A stretch of DNA of 64,000 nt from Microbispora corallina (GTDB lineage Bacteria > Actinomycetota > Actinomycetes > Streptosporangiales > Streptosporangiaceae): positions 354,792 to 418,791 of the forward strand of contig NZ_BOOC01000002.1 of assembly GCF_016863035.1 (NCBI RefSeq), in the 5' to 3' direction. Below, piece after piece: positions 42,374-53,715 of this stretch. The notes below the pieces were generated by a model, which saw nothing but the letters and a program-made list of their open reading frames with translations, had not been told where the DNA came from and did not search any database. A program made the position numbers and the translations under genes. The stretch's first letter is position 1. The number at the start of each line of letters is the position of its first letter.

Positions 42374-43524
42374 GCCACGGGCTCCTTGACCGGGACCGAG
42401 GGGACGAGTCTCCCGCTCCACTCGGCGTTGACGTTGGCGTGGGTGACGGGCTCGCGCCGGGCGGCGAGGAAGAGCGCGCCGGCGAGCACCGCCGCGAGGG
42501 CGAAGACGACGGCGACGCCGCCCGCCCCGCCGATGGCGTCGGCGCCCTTCCAGACGACCGCGCCGGTCAGCGCCGCGGCCGGGAGCGTGAACAGCCAGGC
42601 CAGCACCATCCGGCCGGCGAGGCCCCACCGGACCTCGGCGAGCCGCCTGCCGATCCCGGCGCCCATGATCGAGCCGCTGCAGACGTGGGTCGTCGAGAGG
42701 GGGAGGCCGAAGTGCGAGGCGGCGAAGATGACCGCCGCGGAGGAGCCCTCGGCGGCGAAGCCCTGCGGGGTCTCGATCTCGGTCAGGCCCTTGCCCAGCG
42801 TCCGGATGACCCGCCAGCCGCCGATGTAGGTGCCGGCCGCGATCGTGAGGGCGCAGGCGACGATGACCCACAGCGGGGTGCCTGCGTCCTTGTTGATCGT
42901 GTGGTTGGCCACCAGCGCGAGGGTGATGACGCCCATCGTCTTCTGGGCGTCGTTGGTGCCGTGGGCGAGCGACACGAGCGAGGCCGAGCCGATCTGGCCC
43001 AGGCGGAAACCCCGGCCGCGGACCCGGTCGGGGACGTTCGCGGTGATCCGGTAGACGAGGTAGGTGCCCACGGTCGCCACGACGATGGCGAAGACGGGGG
43101 CGAGGACGGCGGGCACGAGGACCTTCGCCACGATGGCCTGGCCCTTGACCGCCGACGAGCCGGCCGCGATGAGGGTCGCGCCGACCACGCCGCCGATGAG
43201 CGCGTGGGACGAGCTGGAGGGGATGCCGAAGTACCAGGTGAGCAGGTTCCAGGCCAGGCCTCCCAGGAGGCCGGCGAACACGACGGTCAGCGTGATCGCG
43301 CCGCTGTCCACGATCCCGGTCGCGATCGTCGCCGCCACCTTGAGCGACAGGAACGCGCCGAGGAAGTTGAGCACGGCCGACAGGGCCACCGCGATCCGTG
43401 GCCGCAGCGCTCCGGTGGCGATGGACGTCGCCATCGCGTTTGCCGTGTCGTGGAATCCGTTGGTGAAGTCGAAGGCCAGCGCCGACGCGACGACGACGCA
43501 CAGGAGTACGGTGTTGGCGTCCAC
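42370..43524 (-). CDS. pit: PiT family inorganic phosphate transporter
   Basis: A 384-residue low-affinity phosphate permease. The duplicated PiT signature appears as FDFTNGFHDTANAMATSIAT near the N-terminus and SLAHGTNDAQKTMGVITLAL in the second half, with many Ala/Val/Leu membrane helices between. GIPSSSSHALIGGVVGATLI and GLPLSTTHVCSGSIMGAGIG are the paired conserved loops. It imports (or exports) metal-phosphate with protons. GTG start with only weak AGG upstream. The operon pit-small protein-ppk2 links phosphate transport directly to polyphosphate use. Confidence 0.93.
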   Translation of the reverse strand: MDANTVLLCVVVASALAFDFTNGFHDTANAMATSIATGALRPRIAVALSAVLNFLGAFLSLKVAATIATGIVDSGAITLTVVFAGLLGGLAWNLLTWYFGIPSSSSHALIGGVVGATLIAAGSSAVKGQAIVAKVLVPAVLAPVFAIVVATVGTYLVYRITANVPDRVRGRGFRLGQIGSASLVSLAHGTNDAQKTMGVITLALVANHTINKDAGTPLWVIVACALTIAAGTYIGGWRVIRTLGKGLTEIETPQGFAAEGSSAAVIFAASHFGLPLSTTHVCSGSIMGAGIGRRLAEVRWGLAGRMVLAWLFTLPAAALTGAVVWKGADAIGGAGGVAVVFALAAVLAGALFLAARREPVTHANVNAEWSGRLVPSVPVKEPVA

Positions 43525-43573
43525 GACCTGTCATCTGCACGGTTCGCGAGAGAATAATCCCGCAAACCGCGCA

Positions 43574-43595
43574 GTTCTCCTAAATTTCATTCAGG
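43574..43595 (+). promoter_or_regulatory. Possible PHO box upstream of pit
   Basis: Two adjacent 11-mers, GTTCTCCTAAA and TTTCATTCAGG, match the Streptomyces PhoP direct-repeat consensus G(T/G)TCAYYYR(C/G)G at about 8 and 10 of 11 positions. The box lies 50 bases before pit but is oriented on the opposite strand, so the call is weak. Confidence 0.25.
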
Positions 43596-43605
43596 GGTCG
43601 GACGC

Positions 43606-45051
<1,446 letters not shown>

Positions 45052-45267
45052 GTCCCTCACGCTATGCCAGCGGGTGGCGCCGGGCGCTACTCCCCCGAGC
45101 ACAATCGGGCCGGAACGGCACGCCACTGTGGACAAGTTTGTGATGTCACAGATGCGCGGCAATTTCGGGATGTTTTCCGTTTCACAGCGGTTTGAAAGCC
45201 GAGCCACGTGGTTAAGTCATCATCCGGGTCTGTCGCGGGACCCCAATATGGGAAGGGCTCGTCGCTG

Positions 45268-45900
45268 ATGAGTACGCCGGCGCCGCTCGGGCTTCAGGGT
45301 GCCTACGCGCGCGGCCACCGCAGCACCTACGACGAGCTGAGGACCCGCCTCCTCGAGGTCGCGAACGGCCTTCTCACCTCCGCCGGGCCCGAGAGCCTCA
45401 CGGTCCGCAGGATCGCCGCGGAGGCCGGCTGCTCCACCCAGCTCATCTACACGATGTTCGGCAGCAAGGAGGGCCTGGCCGAGGCCCTCTACCTGGAGGG
45501 GTTCGAGCGCTTCCGCCGCAGGCTGGAGGCTGTGCCGCAGCGGGGCGACCCGCTGGAGCACCTGAGCGCGCTCGGCCCGGCCTACCGGGAGGCCGCGCTG
45601 TCGGAGCCCGGCTACTACAGCCTGATGTTCGAGCGGGCCATCCCCGGGTTCGTGCCGAGCGAGCGCGCCCGCACGCTGGCCAGGGCCGCGCTCAACATCG
45701 TCGACCGGGTGATCGCCGACTGCATCTCGGCCGGGCACCTCACCCCGACCCAGCCACGCAAGATCGCCGACGCGCTGTGGGCGGCCGCCCAGGGCGCGCT
45801 CAGCCTGGAACGTGCCGGTCACCTGCCCGACGGCAAGACATACGAGCTGGTCACCACGGCCGCGATCAGGTCGTTCCTGGCGCGCAAGAGCGGCGACTGA
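45268..45900 (+). CDS. TetR family regulator
   Basis: A 210-residue regulator. HTH: RTRLLEVANGLLTSAGPESL and TVRRIAAEAGCSTQLIYTMF, the latter followed by SKEGLAEALYLEGFERF. The C-terminal part (EPGYYSLMFERAIPGFVPSE, DALWAAAQGALSLERAG) resembles the WHG-type TetR_C domain. A 20-residue longer start at 45208 is in frame but crosses the A/T-rich promoter. Divergent to the aldehyde dehydrogenase, with a TGTGA-TG-TCACA repeat at 45139-45150 between them that might be its operator. The 3' end is convergent with a PucR gene 16 bases away. Confidence 0.85.
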   Translation: MSTPAPLGLQGAYARGHRSTYDELRTRLLEVANGLLTSAGPESLTVRRIAAEAGCSTQLIYTMFGSKEGLAEALYLEGFERFRRRLEAVPQRGDPLEHLSALGPAYREAALSEPGYYSLMFERAIPGFVPSERARTLARAALNIVDRVIADCISAGHLTPTQPRKIADALWAAAQGALSLERAGHLPDGKTYELVTTAAIRSFLARKSGD

Positions 45901-45916
45901 CGCCCGGCGGGCCGCC

Positions 45917-47389
45917 CTACAGGCACAGCGCGATCCACAGCTCCGCCCGGGCCGCCGGGTCGTCGAGGTCGCGCCCGAGCAGCTCCGCCACCCGCCGCAT
46001 GCGGTACCTGAGCGTGTGCCTGTGCACCCCGAGCCGCTGGGCCGCCGCGTCCCAGTGGCCGTTCGACGCCAGGTAGGCGCGCAGGGACTCCACCAGGTCG
46101 GCGCGCGAGCCGTACTCGCGCAGCGGCGCGAGCAGCGCGGCCGCGAACGACGCCGCGGCGGCCGGGTCGATCAGCGACAGCAGCCCCTGCCCGGCCAGGT
46201 CGGCGAAACGCGCCACCGGGGCGGCCGACACCAGGGCGCGCCTCGCCTGGTCGAGCCCGGTGGACAGGCCGGTCCCCCGCGGCTCCCCGCCGGGAGGCCG
46301 GCCCAGGACCACGCCGGGGGCGCTCACGCCGACGCGGCCGTGCCGGGCGGCGCGGGCGGCGTGCCGGTCCGCCTCCTCCTCCGGCACGAGGGCGACGAGC
46401 AGGTCCTCCCAGGGCGCGGTGAAGCAGGGCAGGGCCTCGGCCAGGGCGTCGGCGTCGGCCGTCTCGCAGGCGAGCACGGAGACGGGCTCGCGCGGCAGCC
46501 GCCCGCCCAGCGCCTCCAGCGTCTCGGCCGCCGCCTCCGCCTGCCCGGCCAGCAGCAGCCGCAGCACGGCGGTGCGGGCCCGCGCCGCCGCGGCCCGCTG
46601 CTCCCTGCCCTGTTCGAGGGCGAGCGTGAGCAGCGACCCGGCGGCGTTGACGACCGTGTGCGCGATCGGGGAGAACGGCCGGGACGACCCGACGGCGAAG
46701 AACCCCCGGCGCCCGAGCGGCTGCACCACCACGTGCTCGCCGGGGGTCGACAGCGCCAGGCTGGCGAGGGACGGCGCGCCGCGCAGCCGGGCCAGCTCGG
46801 GCTCCAGCGCGCGGGCCACGGCCTCGGCCCAGCCCTGCTCGCCCTCGCGGCCCGCCGCGTGCCGTACGGCGCCGGTGTCGTCGAGCAGCAGCGCCCAGCC
46901 GCCGATCTCCTTGGCGAGGCGGCCGATCACGCCGGCCGTGCCCTCCCTGCGCAGGGCGGCGCGGGTGAGACGGCCCTGGGCGGCGAAGGCGCGCCTGATC
47001 TCCTCGTACTGCTCGGCGGCCAGCAACTCGCTGACGGCCTTGCCGATGGCGATGAACGGGGTGTCCCTGGGCACCTCGAGCAGCGGCAGCCCGGCCGCGG
47101 CCGCCGCCTCCAGCAGCTCGGGCGGCACGGCGTCGTGCCCGAGTCCCACCCCGAACCCGAGCCCGGCCGCCCCCCGCGCCATGAGCCGGGAGACGTACGC
47201 CGCGGCGCCCGCGCCGGTGAGGCGCATGCCCGTGGTCAGCACCAGCTCGCCGCCCTCAAGGAACGGCGTGGGATCCTCCAGTTCGCTCACGGCGACCCAC
47301 CGGACCGGCCGGTCGAGCGCGCCCGCCCCGGCGAGCACCTCCAGGTGGAGGGGCGCCATCGCGGTCACCCGGCGCAGCGTGGGCGCCAT
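45917..47389 (-). CDS. PucR family transcriptional regulator facing gabT
   Basis: A 490-residue PucR protein. The N-terminal PucR domain is LEVLAGAGALDRPVRWVAVS, ELEDPTPFLEGGELVLTTGM; a central GGDEF-like sensor-like domain follows, and the C-terminal HTH_30 is YLASNGHWDAAAQRLGVHRH plus TLRYRMRRVAELLGRDLDDP. The family activates purine, amino-acid and GABA catabolic genes. ATG 47389 stands after GGGGGGAGG. Divergent gabT, with a TGCCGA/TCGGCA palindrome in its promoter, is the obvious target. A second PucR lies near 56 kb. Confidence 0.9.
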   Translation of the reverse strand: MAPTLRRVTAMAPLHLEVLAGAGALDRPVRWVAVSELEDPTPFLEGGELVLTTGMRLTGAGAAAYVSRLMARGAAGLGFGVGLGHDAVPPELLEAAAAAGLPLLEVPRDTPFIAIGKAVSELLAAEQYEEIRRAFAAQGRLTRAALRREGTAGVIGRLAKEIGGWALLLDDTGAVRHAAGREGEQGWAEAVARALEPELARLRGAPSLASLALSTPGEHVVVQPLGRRGFFAVGSSRPFSPIAHTVVNAAGSLLTLALEQGREQRAAAARARTAVLRLLLAGQAEAAAETLEALGGRLPREPVSVLACETADADALAEALPCFTAPWEDLLVALVPEEEADRHAARAARHGRVGVSAPGVVLGRPPGGEPRGTGLSTGLDQARRALVSAAPVARFADLAGQGLLSLIDPAAAASFAAALLAPLREYGSRADLVESLRAYLASNGHWDAAAQRLGVHRHTLRYRMRRVAELLGRDLDDPAARAELWIALCL

Positions 47390-47444
47390 GGCCGCCTCCC
47401 CCCGACTTGTCCGAGTTGGCCAAAACTGCGCCCTCATTCTGCCA

Positions 47445-47460
47445 TGCCGACATATCGGCA
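47445..47460. promoter_or_regulatory. PucR-type palindrome at the gabT promoter
   Basis: TGCCGA-CATA-TCGGCA, 6-bp perfect arms. Its right arm coincides with the expected -35 position of gabT, whose TAGCGT -10 box ends 7 bases before the ATG. Placement over -35 in the divergent pucR/gabT region supports regulation. Confidence 0.65.
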
Positions 47461-47490
47461 GGTGGGGGCGGCGGTCGTAGCGTCGGAACC

Positions 47491-48840
47491 ATGAGCACTG
47501 CCACCACGCAGGGCGGCCCGGAGCTTCCTCAGGAGCGCCGCCTCGTCACCGAGATCCCCGGCCCCCGCTCGCGGGAGCTGTTCGCGCGCAAGCAGTCCGC
47601 CGTGCCTCCGGGCATCGGCACCACGCTCCCGGTGTTCGTGACCCACGCCGGTGGCGGTGTCGTCGTGGACGCCGACGGCAACTCTCTGATCGACTTCGGT
47701 TCCGGGATCGCGGTGACCAGCGTGGGCAACGCCGCCCCGCGGGTGGTGGAGCGGGTGCGGCGGCAGGTCGCCGACTTCACCCACACCTGCTTCATGGTCA
47801 CGCCGTACGAGTCGTACGTGGCCGTCTGCGAGAAGCTGAACGCGCTCACGCCGGGCGACCACGACAAGCGCACGTTCCTGGTGAACAGCGGCGCCGAGGC
47901 CGTGGAGAACGCGGTGAAGGTGGCCCGCCACGCCACCGGGCGGCAGGCCGTCGTCGTGTTCGAGCACGGCTACCACGGACGCACGCTGCTGACGATGACG
48001 CTGACGGCCAAGAACATGCCGTACAAGCACGGGTTCGGGCCGTTCGCGCCGGAGGTGTACCGGGCGCCGCTGGCCTACCCGTTCCGCTGGCCGACCGGGC
48101 CGGACGCCTGCGCCGAGGAGGCCGCGGCGCAGGCCATCGACATGATCGACAAGCAGATCGGCGCGGAGAACGTCGCGGCCGTGCTGATCGAGCCGATCGC
48201 CGGCGAGGGCGGCTTCGTCGTCCCGGCGCGCGGCTTCCTGCCGAGGATCCTGGAGTTCTGCCGGGCGAACGGCATCGTCTTCATCGCCGACGAGGTGCAG
48301 ACCGGATTCGCCCGGACCGGCGACCTGTTCGCCTGCGAGGACGAGGGCATCGTCCCCGACATCATCTGCACCGCCAAGGGCATCGCCGGCGGCCTGCCGC
48401 TGGCCGGCGTGACCGGCCGGGCCGACCTGCTCGACTCCGTCCACGTGGGCGGTCTCGGCGGCACGTACGGCGGTAACCCGCTCGCCTGCGAGGCTGCCCT
48501 CGGGGTGCTGGAGACGATCGAGCAGGACAAGCTGGTCGAGCGGGCCCGGCACATCGGCGAGATCATGCTCCCCCGCCTCGAGGCGCTCAAGGAGCGGTAC
48601 CCCATCGTGGGCGACGTCCGCGGGCGCGGCGCGATGGTCGCGATCGAGCTGGTCAAGCCGGGGACCACGGAGCCGGTTCCCGCCGGGCCGATCGCCGCCC
48701 GGTGCCACGCCGAGGGCCTGCTCGTGCTCACCGCAGGGACCTACGGGAACGTCCTGCGCTTCCTTCCGCCCCTGGTGATGCCCGATCACCTGCTGGAGGA
48801 GGGCCTCTCGATCCTGGAGCGCGCGATCAGCCAGGGATGA
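47491..48840 (+). CDS. gabT: 4-aminobutyrate aminotransferase
   Basis: A 449-residue PLP-dependent class III aminotransferase. RTFLVNSGAEAVENAVKVAR, VFEHGYHGRTLLTMTLTAKN, LIEPIAGEGGFVVPARGFLP, VFIADEVQTGFARTG (Asp of the ring N) and IICTAKGIAGGLPLAGVTGR (Lys of the Schiff base) match GabT closely; length is the actinobacterial norm. It converts GABA and 2-oxoglutarate to succinate semialdehyde and glutamate. No gabD is adjacent. Promoter is apparently leaderless and PucR-controlled. An excellent terminator follows. Confidence 0.95.
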   Translation: MSTATTQGGPELPQERRLVTEIPGPRSRELFARKQSAVPPGIGTTLPVFVTHAGGGVVVDADGNSLIDFGSGIAVTSVGNAAPRVVERVRRQVADFTHTCFMVTPYESYVAVCEKLNALTPGDHDKRTFLVNSGAEAVENAVKVARHATGRQAVVVFEHGYHGRTLLTMTLTAKNMPYKHGFGPFAPEVYRAPLAYPFRWPTGPDACAEEAAAQAIDMIDKQIGAENVAAVLIEPIAGEGGFVVPARGFLPRILEFCRANGIVFIADEVQTGFARTGDLFACEDEGIVPDIICTAKGIAGGLPLAGVTGRADLLDSVHVGGLGGTYGGNPLACEAALGVLETIEQDKLVERARHIGEIMLPRLEALKERYPIVGDVRGRGAMVAIELVKPGTTEPVPAGPIAARCHAEGLLVLTAGTYGNVLRFLPPLVMPDHLLEEGLSILERAISQG

Positions 48841-48858
48841 GACCGTTTAAATAGCACT

Positions 48859-48895
48859 AAAAGGGGCACCCGGGTTGAGACAGGGTGTCCCTTTT
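48859..48895 (+). terminator. Strong intrinsic terminator after gabT
   Basis: AAAAGGGGCACCC (48859-48871) pairs with GGGTGTCCCTTTT (48883-48895), one G-U pair, 11-base loop, followed by T-rich sequence. This is the most classical rho-independent terminator in the window. Confidence 0.9.
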
Positions 48896-49010
48896 GTGTC
48901 GTAAGGCTTGCGTTATGCCTCGATTTAACCGGAACTTGAGCCGCCCCTCGCCGATCACGAAGGGTAACCGCGTTATAACGGTTCCGATAGGCGATCGAGG
49001 GGGGACGTTG

Positions 49011-49259
49011 ATGGGCTGGAACCCAAATGGAGCCGAACGCCTCTTGCTGACGTTCGATCCGGACGGCCTCACCATGACGCAGCGGGACGGGGACGCCTGC
49101 GTGGTGTGCCACAAGAAGTGGCCGCGTCCCCGGGTCAAGGTGGGCCTGCTCCCGGACAACGCGCCCGTGCTCGCCTGCGACGACTGCGCCGAGGCGCTGC
49201 TGCCCCCTCAGGAGGGGAACGTCCCGCTGCCACGCCGTTCTCGTGCGGCCATGTCCTAA
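49011..49259 (+). CDS. Small zinc-ribbon-like protein
   Basis: An 82-residue protein with two Cys pairs, ACVVCHKKW and ACDDCAEALL, 31 residues apart, which can bind one Zn. The N-terminal half (MGWNPNGAERLLLTFDPDGL) has no known domain. GAGGGGGG lies 7 bases before the ATG. The promoter is unusually A/T-rich for this genome and contains CGTTATAACG, a perfect 10-bp palindrome at 48971-48980. Function unknown; similar small two-CxxC proteins could bind nucleic acid or another protein. Confidence 0.7.
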   Translation: MGWNPNGAERLLLTFDPDGLTMTQRDGDACVVCHKKWPRPRVKVGLLPDNAPVLACDDCAEALLPPQEGNVPLPRRSRAAMS

Positions 49260-49350
49260 TTGACCGGCTATTACCCGCTGATGTCGTAATTCGCGACTTC
49301 CGCCTGGCTTGGGCCTCCCTTTCCGAGATCACGGGCCCGATAATCGCCCG

Positions 49351-49539
49351 ATGGGTCCGGCCGTCGGCGGACCGGCGACGCCCTGGCACCCGCACACGGC
49401 GCCCTGCCTGCCGGGCGACTGCGCCACCGGCCAGGCCGGCGAGTCGGACATGCTGCACGTGTGGCTGGTGGACTACCCCGGCGGCCCGTTCGGCGACATC
49501 AGCGGGCCGGCCCTGCGGACGGCCGTCGCCCGCCTCTGA
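49351..49539 (+). CDS. Possible small protein with a conserved-looking C-terminus
   Basis: A 62-residue frame, MGPAVGGPATPWHPHTAPCL followed by PGDCATGQAGESDMLHVWLV and DYPGGPFGDISGPALRTAVA. Two Cys and two His in the first half may bind metal. The MLHVWLVDYPGGPF block recalls small hypothetical proteins of Streptosporangiaceae-like genomes. GATAAT ends exactly 6 bases before the ATG, matching the leaderless pattern seen elsewhere in the window and supporting a real gene. The 3' end nearly meets the convergent binding-protein gene. Confidence 0.5.
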   Translation: MGPAVGGPATPWHPHTAPCLPGDCATGQAGESDMLHVWLVDYPGGPFGDISGPALRTAVARL

Positions 49540-49548
49540 CGGGCCGGC

Positions 49549-50787
49549 TCAGCGGGGCCGGGGGGCGATGCGCGACCAGCGGTCGGCCCACTGGGCGTAG
49601 TCGGGGGGCCGGACGGCGAAGAAGACCCCGGCGAACGCCTTGGCGTCGCCCACGCGGTAGTCGGCGCAGATGCGCCGGATGGCCCGGGCCCTGCCCTTGC
49701 AGGCGTCCGGGTCGGCCGGGGCGAGCCCGTTCCACATGGCGGCCCTGCGCTGCACGTCGGGCGAGGCGTTCCACTCCAGCCACTGGTAGGCGCACGACGG
49801 GTGGGCGGCCTGCGCGGACACCATCCACGAGTCGGCCCAGCCGGTGACGGGCCGGTCGGTGACGGCCCTGACCTTGGTGTGGCCGCGGGTCAGCACGTCC
49901 AGCAGATACGGCGTGCCCTGGGCGAGCCGGGCCGAGCCGGTGGCGAAGGCCTGGACGACCTCGATCGGGTCGCGCCAGAACAGCCGCCGGCCGGGCGCCG
50001 CCTTCTCCGACGAGAACAGCGCGGCCGCCTCGTCGAGCTGGGCCGGGGTGAGGTCGAACGGGTCGGCGATGTCCGCGCCGCGCTCCTTGAGGACGAGGGC
50101 CGCGTCGGCCAGCGACAGCGGGCTGTCCCGGAACACGACGGGTCCCTCGTCGGTGAAGATCGCCTCCGCTCCCGCCGGCCTCACCTTGGCCGAGTCGTAG
50201 AGCACCTCGCTCGTCCCCCACAGGAACGGCACGCCGTACACCTGGTCGTCCTGGTTCACCGAGGCGAGCTCGCGCAGCGTCCGGGGGATGCGGTCGTACC
50301 CGCCGACCAGGGTCGTGTTGAGCGGCGCGACCTTCCGCTGGGCGATCAGCCGCCCGCCGACCACCGGAGTCGCGGAGATCACGTCGAACGACGACGGGGA
50401 GAAGTCGTCCGGCTTCTCCTCCTGGTAGGGGTCGTAGTAGCGGATGCTGACCTTGCAGCCCGTCTCCTGCTCGAAGCCGGCCACCCACTTGACCTTGGGG
50501 TCGGTGCCTCCCCACTCGGCGTATCCGTTGAGCGTGAGGACGCTGAGCGCCCGCTCCCCCGGCCCGACGGACGCGATCGGGGACGGCACAGGACCGGACG
50601 GCGACGGGGAGGCCGAGGGGACGGCCGGGCGGGACGGCGTGGTGGCGGCGGCCGACGGGCTGACGGAGGTGGAGGCGCCCGCCCGGCTCACCGCATCGGC
50701 GACGCGGGGCTCGTCCGTCCCGCAGGCCGCGGCGAGCAGCCCCGCCGCCGACAGGGCGGCCACCAGGTGTGTACGGCGAGACGCCAC
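49549..50787 (-). CDS. ABC transporter substrate-binding lipoprotein (spermidine/putrescine type)
   Basis: A 412-residue lipoprotein. Signal with lipobox LLAAAC, a Ser/Pro-rich tether of about 50 residues, then a class II binding-protein fold: LSVLTLNGYAEWGGTDPKVK, FEQETGCKVSIRYYDPYQEE, VYGVPFLWGTSEVLYDSAKV and AWMVSAQA-like WADSWMVSAQAAHPSCAYQW match PotD/PotF-like polyamine binders. No permease or ATPase gene is adjacent, so it is an orphan that must use components elsewhere. GTG 50787 is preferred (AGGGG 8 bases upstream) over GTG 50805. Its place beside mmsA, an omega-aminotransferase and gabT supports uptake of polyamines or omega-amino acids. Confidence 0.82.
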   Translation of the reverse strand: MASRRTHLVAALSAAGLLAAACGTDEPRVADAVSRAGASTSVSPSAAATTPSRPAVPSASPSPSGPVPSPIASVGPGERALSVLTLNGYAEWGGTDPKVKWVAGFEQETGCKVSIRYYDPYQEEKPDDFSPSSFDVISATPVVGGRLIAQRKVAPLNTTLVGGYDRIPRTLRELASVNQDDQVYGVPFLWGTSEVLYDSAKVRPAGAEAIFTDEGPVVFRDSPLSLADAALVLKERGADIADPFDLTPAQLDEAAALFSSEKAAPGRRLFWRDPIEVVQAFATGSARLAQGTPYLLDVLTRGHTKVRAVTDRPVTGWADSWMVSAQAAHPSCAYQWLEWNASPDVQRRAAMWNGLAPADPDACKGRARAIRRICADYRVGDAKAFAGVFFAVRPPDYAQWADRWSRIAPRPR

Positions 50788-50850
50788 GCGGACGACCCCT
50801 CTCACGAGACGGACCCCACGAGCCTACTGGCCGCGGGGTCCGCCGGGACG

Positions 50851-52330
<1,480 letters not shown>

Positions 52331-52344
<14 letters not shown>

Positions 52345-53626
52345 CGTTGACGGTCTCCAGAGCCGTGACGAGGATGCCCAGGCCCTCGCGGGCCTCGTCC
52401 TCCGTGAGCGTGAGCGGCGGGGCCATGCGCAGGGTGCTGCCGTACAGGCCGCCCTTGCCCGCGAGCAGGCCGAGCCTCTTGGTCTCCTCCATGAAGCGGG
52501 CGGCCAGCTCGGGGGCCGGCCCTCCGGTGGCGGGGTCGATCAGCTCGACCGCGAACATCAGGCCGCGGCCCCGGACGTCGCCGACGACCGGCAGGCGGCC
52601 GGCCGCCTCGCGCAGCCCGCCGATGATGATGTCGCCGGTGCGCGCCGCGTTGGCCTGCAGGTCGTGGTCGAGCACGTAGTCCAGCGTGGCGTTGGCCGCC
52701 GCGGTGGCGATCGGGTTGCCGCCGAACGTCGACAGGCCGATGGCCTGGGGGCCGTCCATCAGGTCGCCGCGCGCGACGACGCCGCCGATGGCGAAGCCGT
52801 TGCCGAGGCCCTTGGCGAAGGTGATCATGTCGGGGACCACGCCGTGGTTCTGGATGCCCCAGAACGCCGAGCCCGTCCGGCCCCAGCCGGTCTGCACCTC
52901 GTCGGACACGAACAGGATGCCCTCCTCGTCGAGGACCTCCTTGTACGCGGCGAACAGGCCGTCGGGGGCCGCCGTGAACCCGCCCACGCCCTGGATCGGC
53001 TCGGCGATGAGCGCGGCCACGTCCTTGCTGACGGCGGTGGCCAGCACGTGGCGCAGGTCGTCCGTGCAGGCCGCGATGTAGTCGGCGTCCGGCATCCCGC
53101 GGAACTGGGCGAGGTGGCGGTCGGCGCCGTGCAGGAAGTGCACGTTCAGCGGCGACAGGGAGTTGTTCTTCCACGAGCGGTTGGAGGTGACGCTGATCGC
53201 GCCGAACGACCGGCCGTGGTAGCTCTGCCGCATGGCGAGGACCTGGTCCGACCCCCGCGCGTAGGTGGCCAGCAGCAGCGCCGTCTCGTTGGCCTCGGTG
53301 CCGGAGTTGGTGAAGAAGACCTTGGCGTCGGGGATGCCCGACAGCCGGGCGATCTTCTCGGCCAGCTCGACCTGGCCGCGCAGCAGGTAGAGCGTGGAGG
53401 TGTGGACGACCCCGGTGGCGAGCTGGCGCTCGACGGCCTCCCGCACCTCGGGCACGTCGTACCCGATCATGTTGGTCAGGATCCCGGCGAAGAAGTCGAG
53501 GTAGCTCTTCCCGTTCGCGTCGACGACGCGGTTGCCCTTGCCGCCGACGATCTCGATGGGCTCGTTGTAGTACAGGGCCATCCAGTTCGGCATGACCGCG
53601 CGATGGCGTGCGAGAAGGTCCGACAT
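52331..53626 (-). CDS. Class III omega-aminotransferase (beta-alanine/AGXT2-like)
   Basis: A 431-residue PLP enzyme. AKVFFTNSGTEANETALLLA, MRQSYHGRSFGAISVTSNRS, LIAEPIQGVGGFTAAPDGLF, ILFVSDEVQTGWGRTG and ITFAKGLGNGFAIGGVVARG (Lys) are complete. It resembles AGXT2/beta-alanine-pyruvate aminotransferases more than GabT. Removing the omega-amino group of beta-alanine would give malonate semialdehyde, the substrate of the overlapping downstream mmsA. Upstream is a 9-bp inverted repeat that may be an operator. Confidence 0.88.
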
Positions 53627-53640
53627 GTTTCGAGTATCCC

Positions 53641-53672
53641 GGCTGACGGATGGACGGTCCCACCCGTCAGCC
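53641..53672. promoter_or_regulatory. 9-bp inverted repeat before the aminotransferase
   Basis: GGCTGACGG (53641-53649) and CCGTCAGCC (53664-53672), perfect arms, 14-base spacer. It lies 14 bases before the aminotransferase ATG and 43 bases after the MFS stop, so it could be an operator, a 5'-UTR hairpin or the MFS terminator. Confidence 0.5.
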
Positions 53673-53715
53673 TGTCGGGATGCTTCGACTTTCCCTTACA
53701 CAGTGGTGCGGCAGG

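Noticed and set aside
45139..45150. CRP-type site TGTGA/TCACA upstream of a TetR gene
   Set aside because: The spacer is 2 bp, not the 6 bp of CRP sites; kept only as a possible TetR operator.
48885..49259. Longer 124-codon start for the zinc-ribbon-like protein
   Set aside because: It would begin in the gabT terminator and read the A/T-rich promoter; ATG 49011 has GAGGGGGG upstream.
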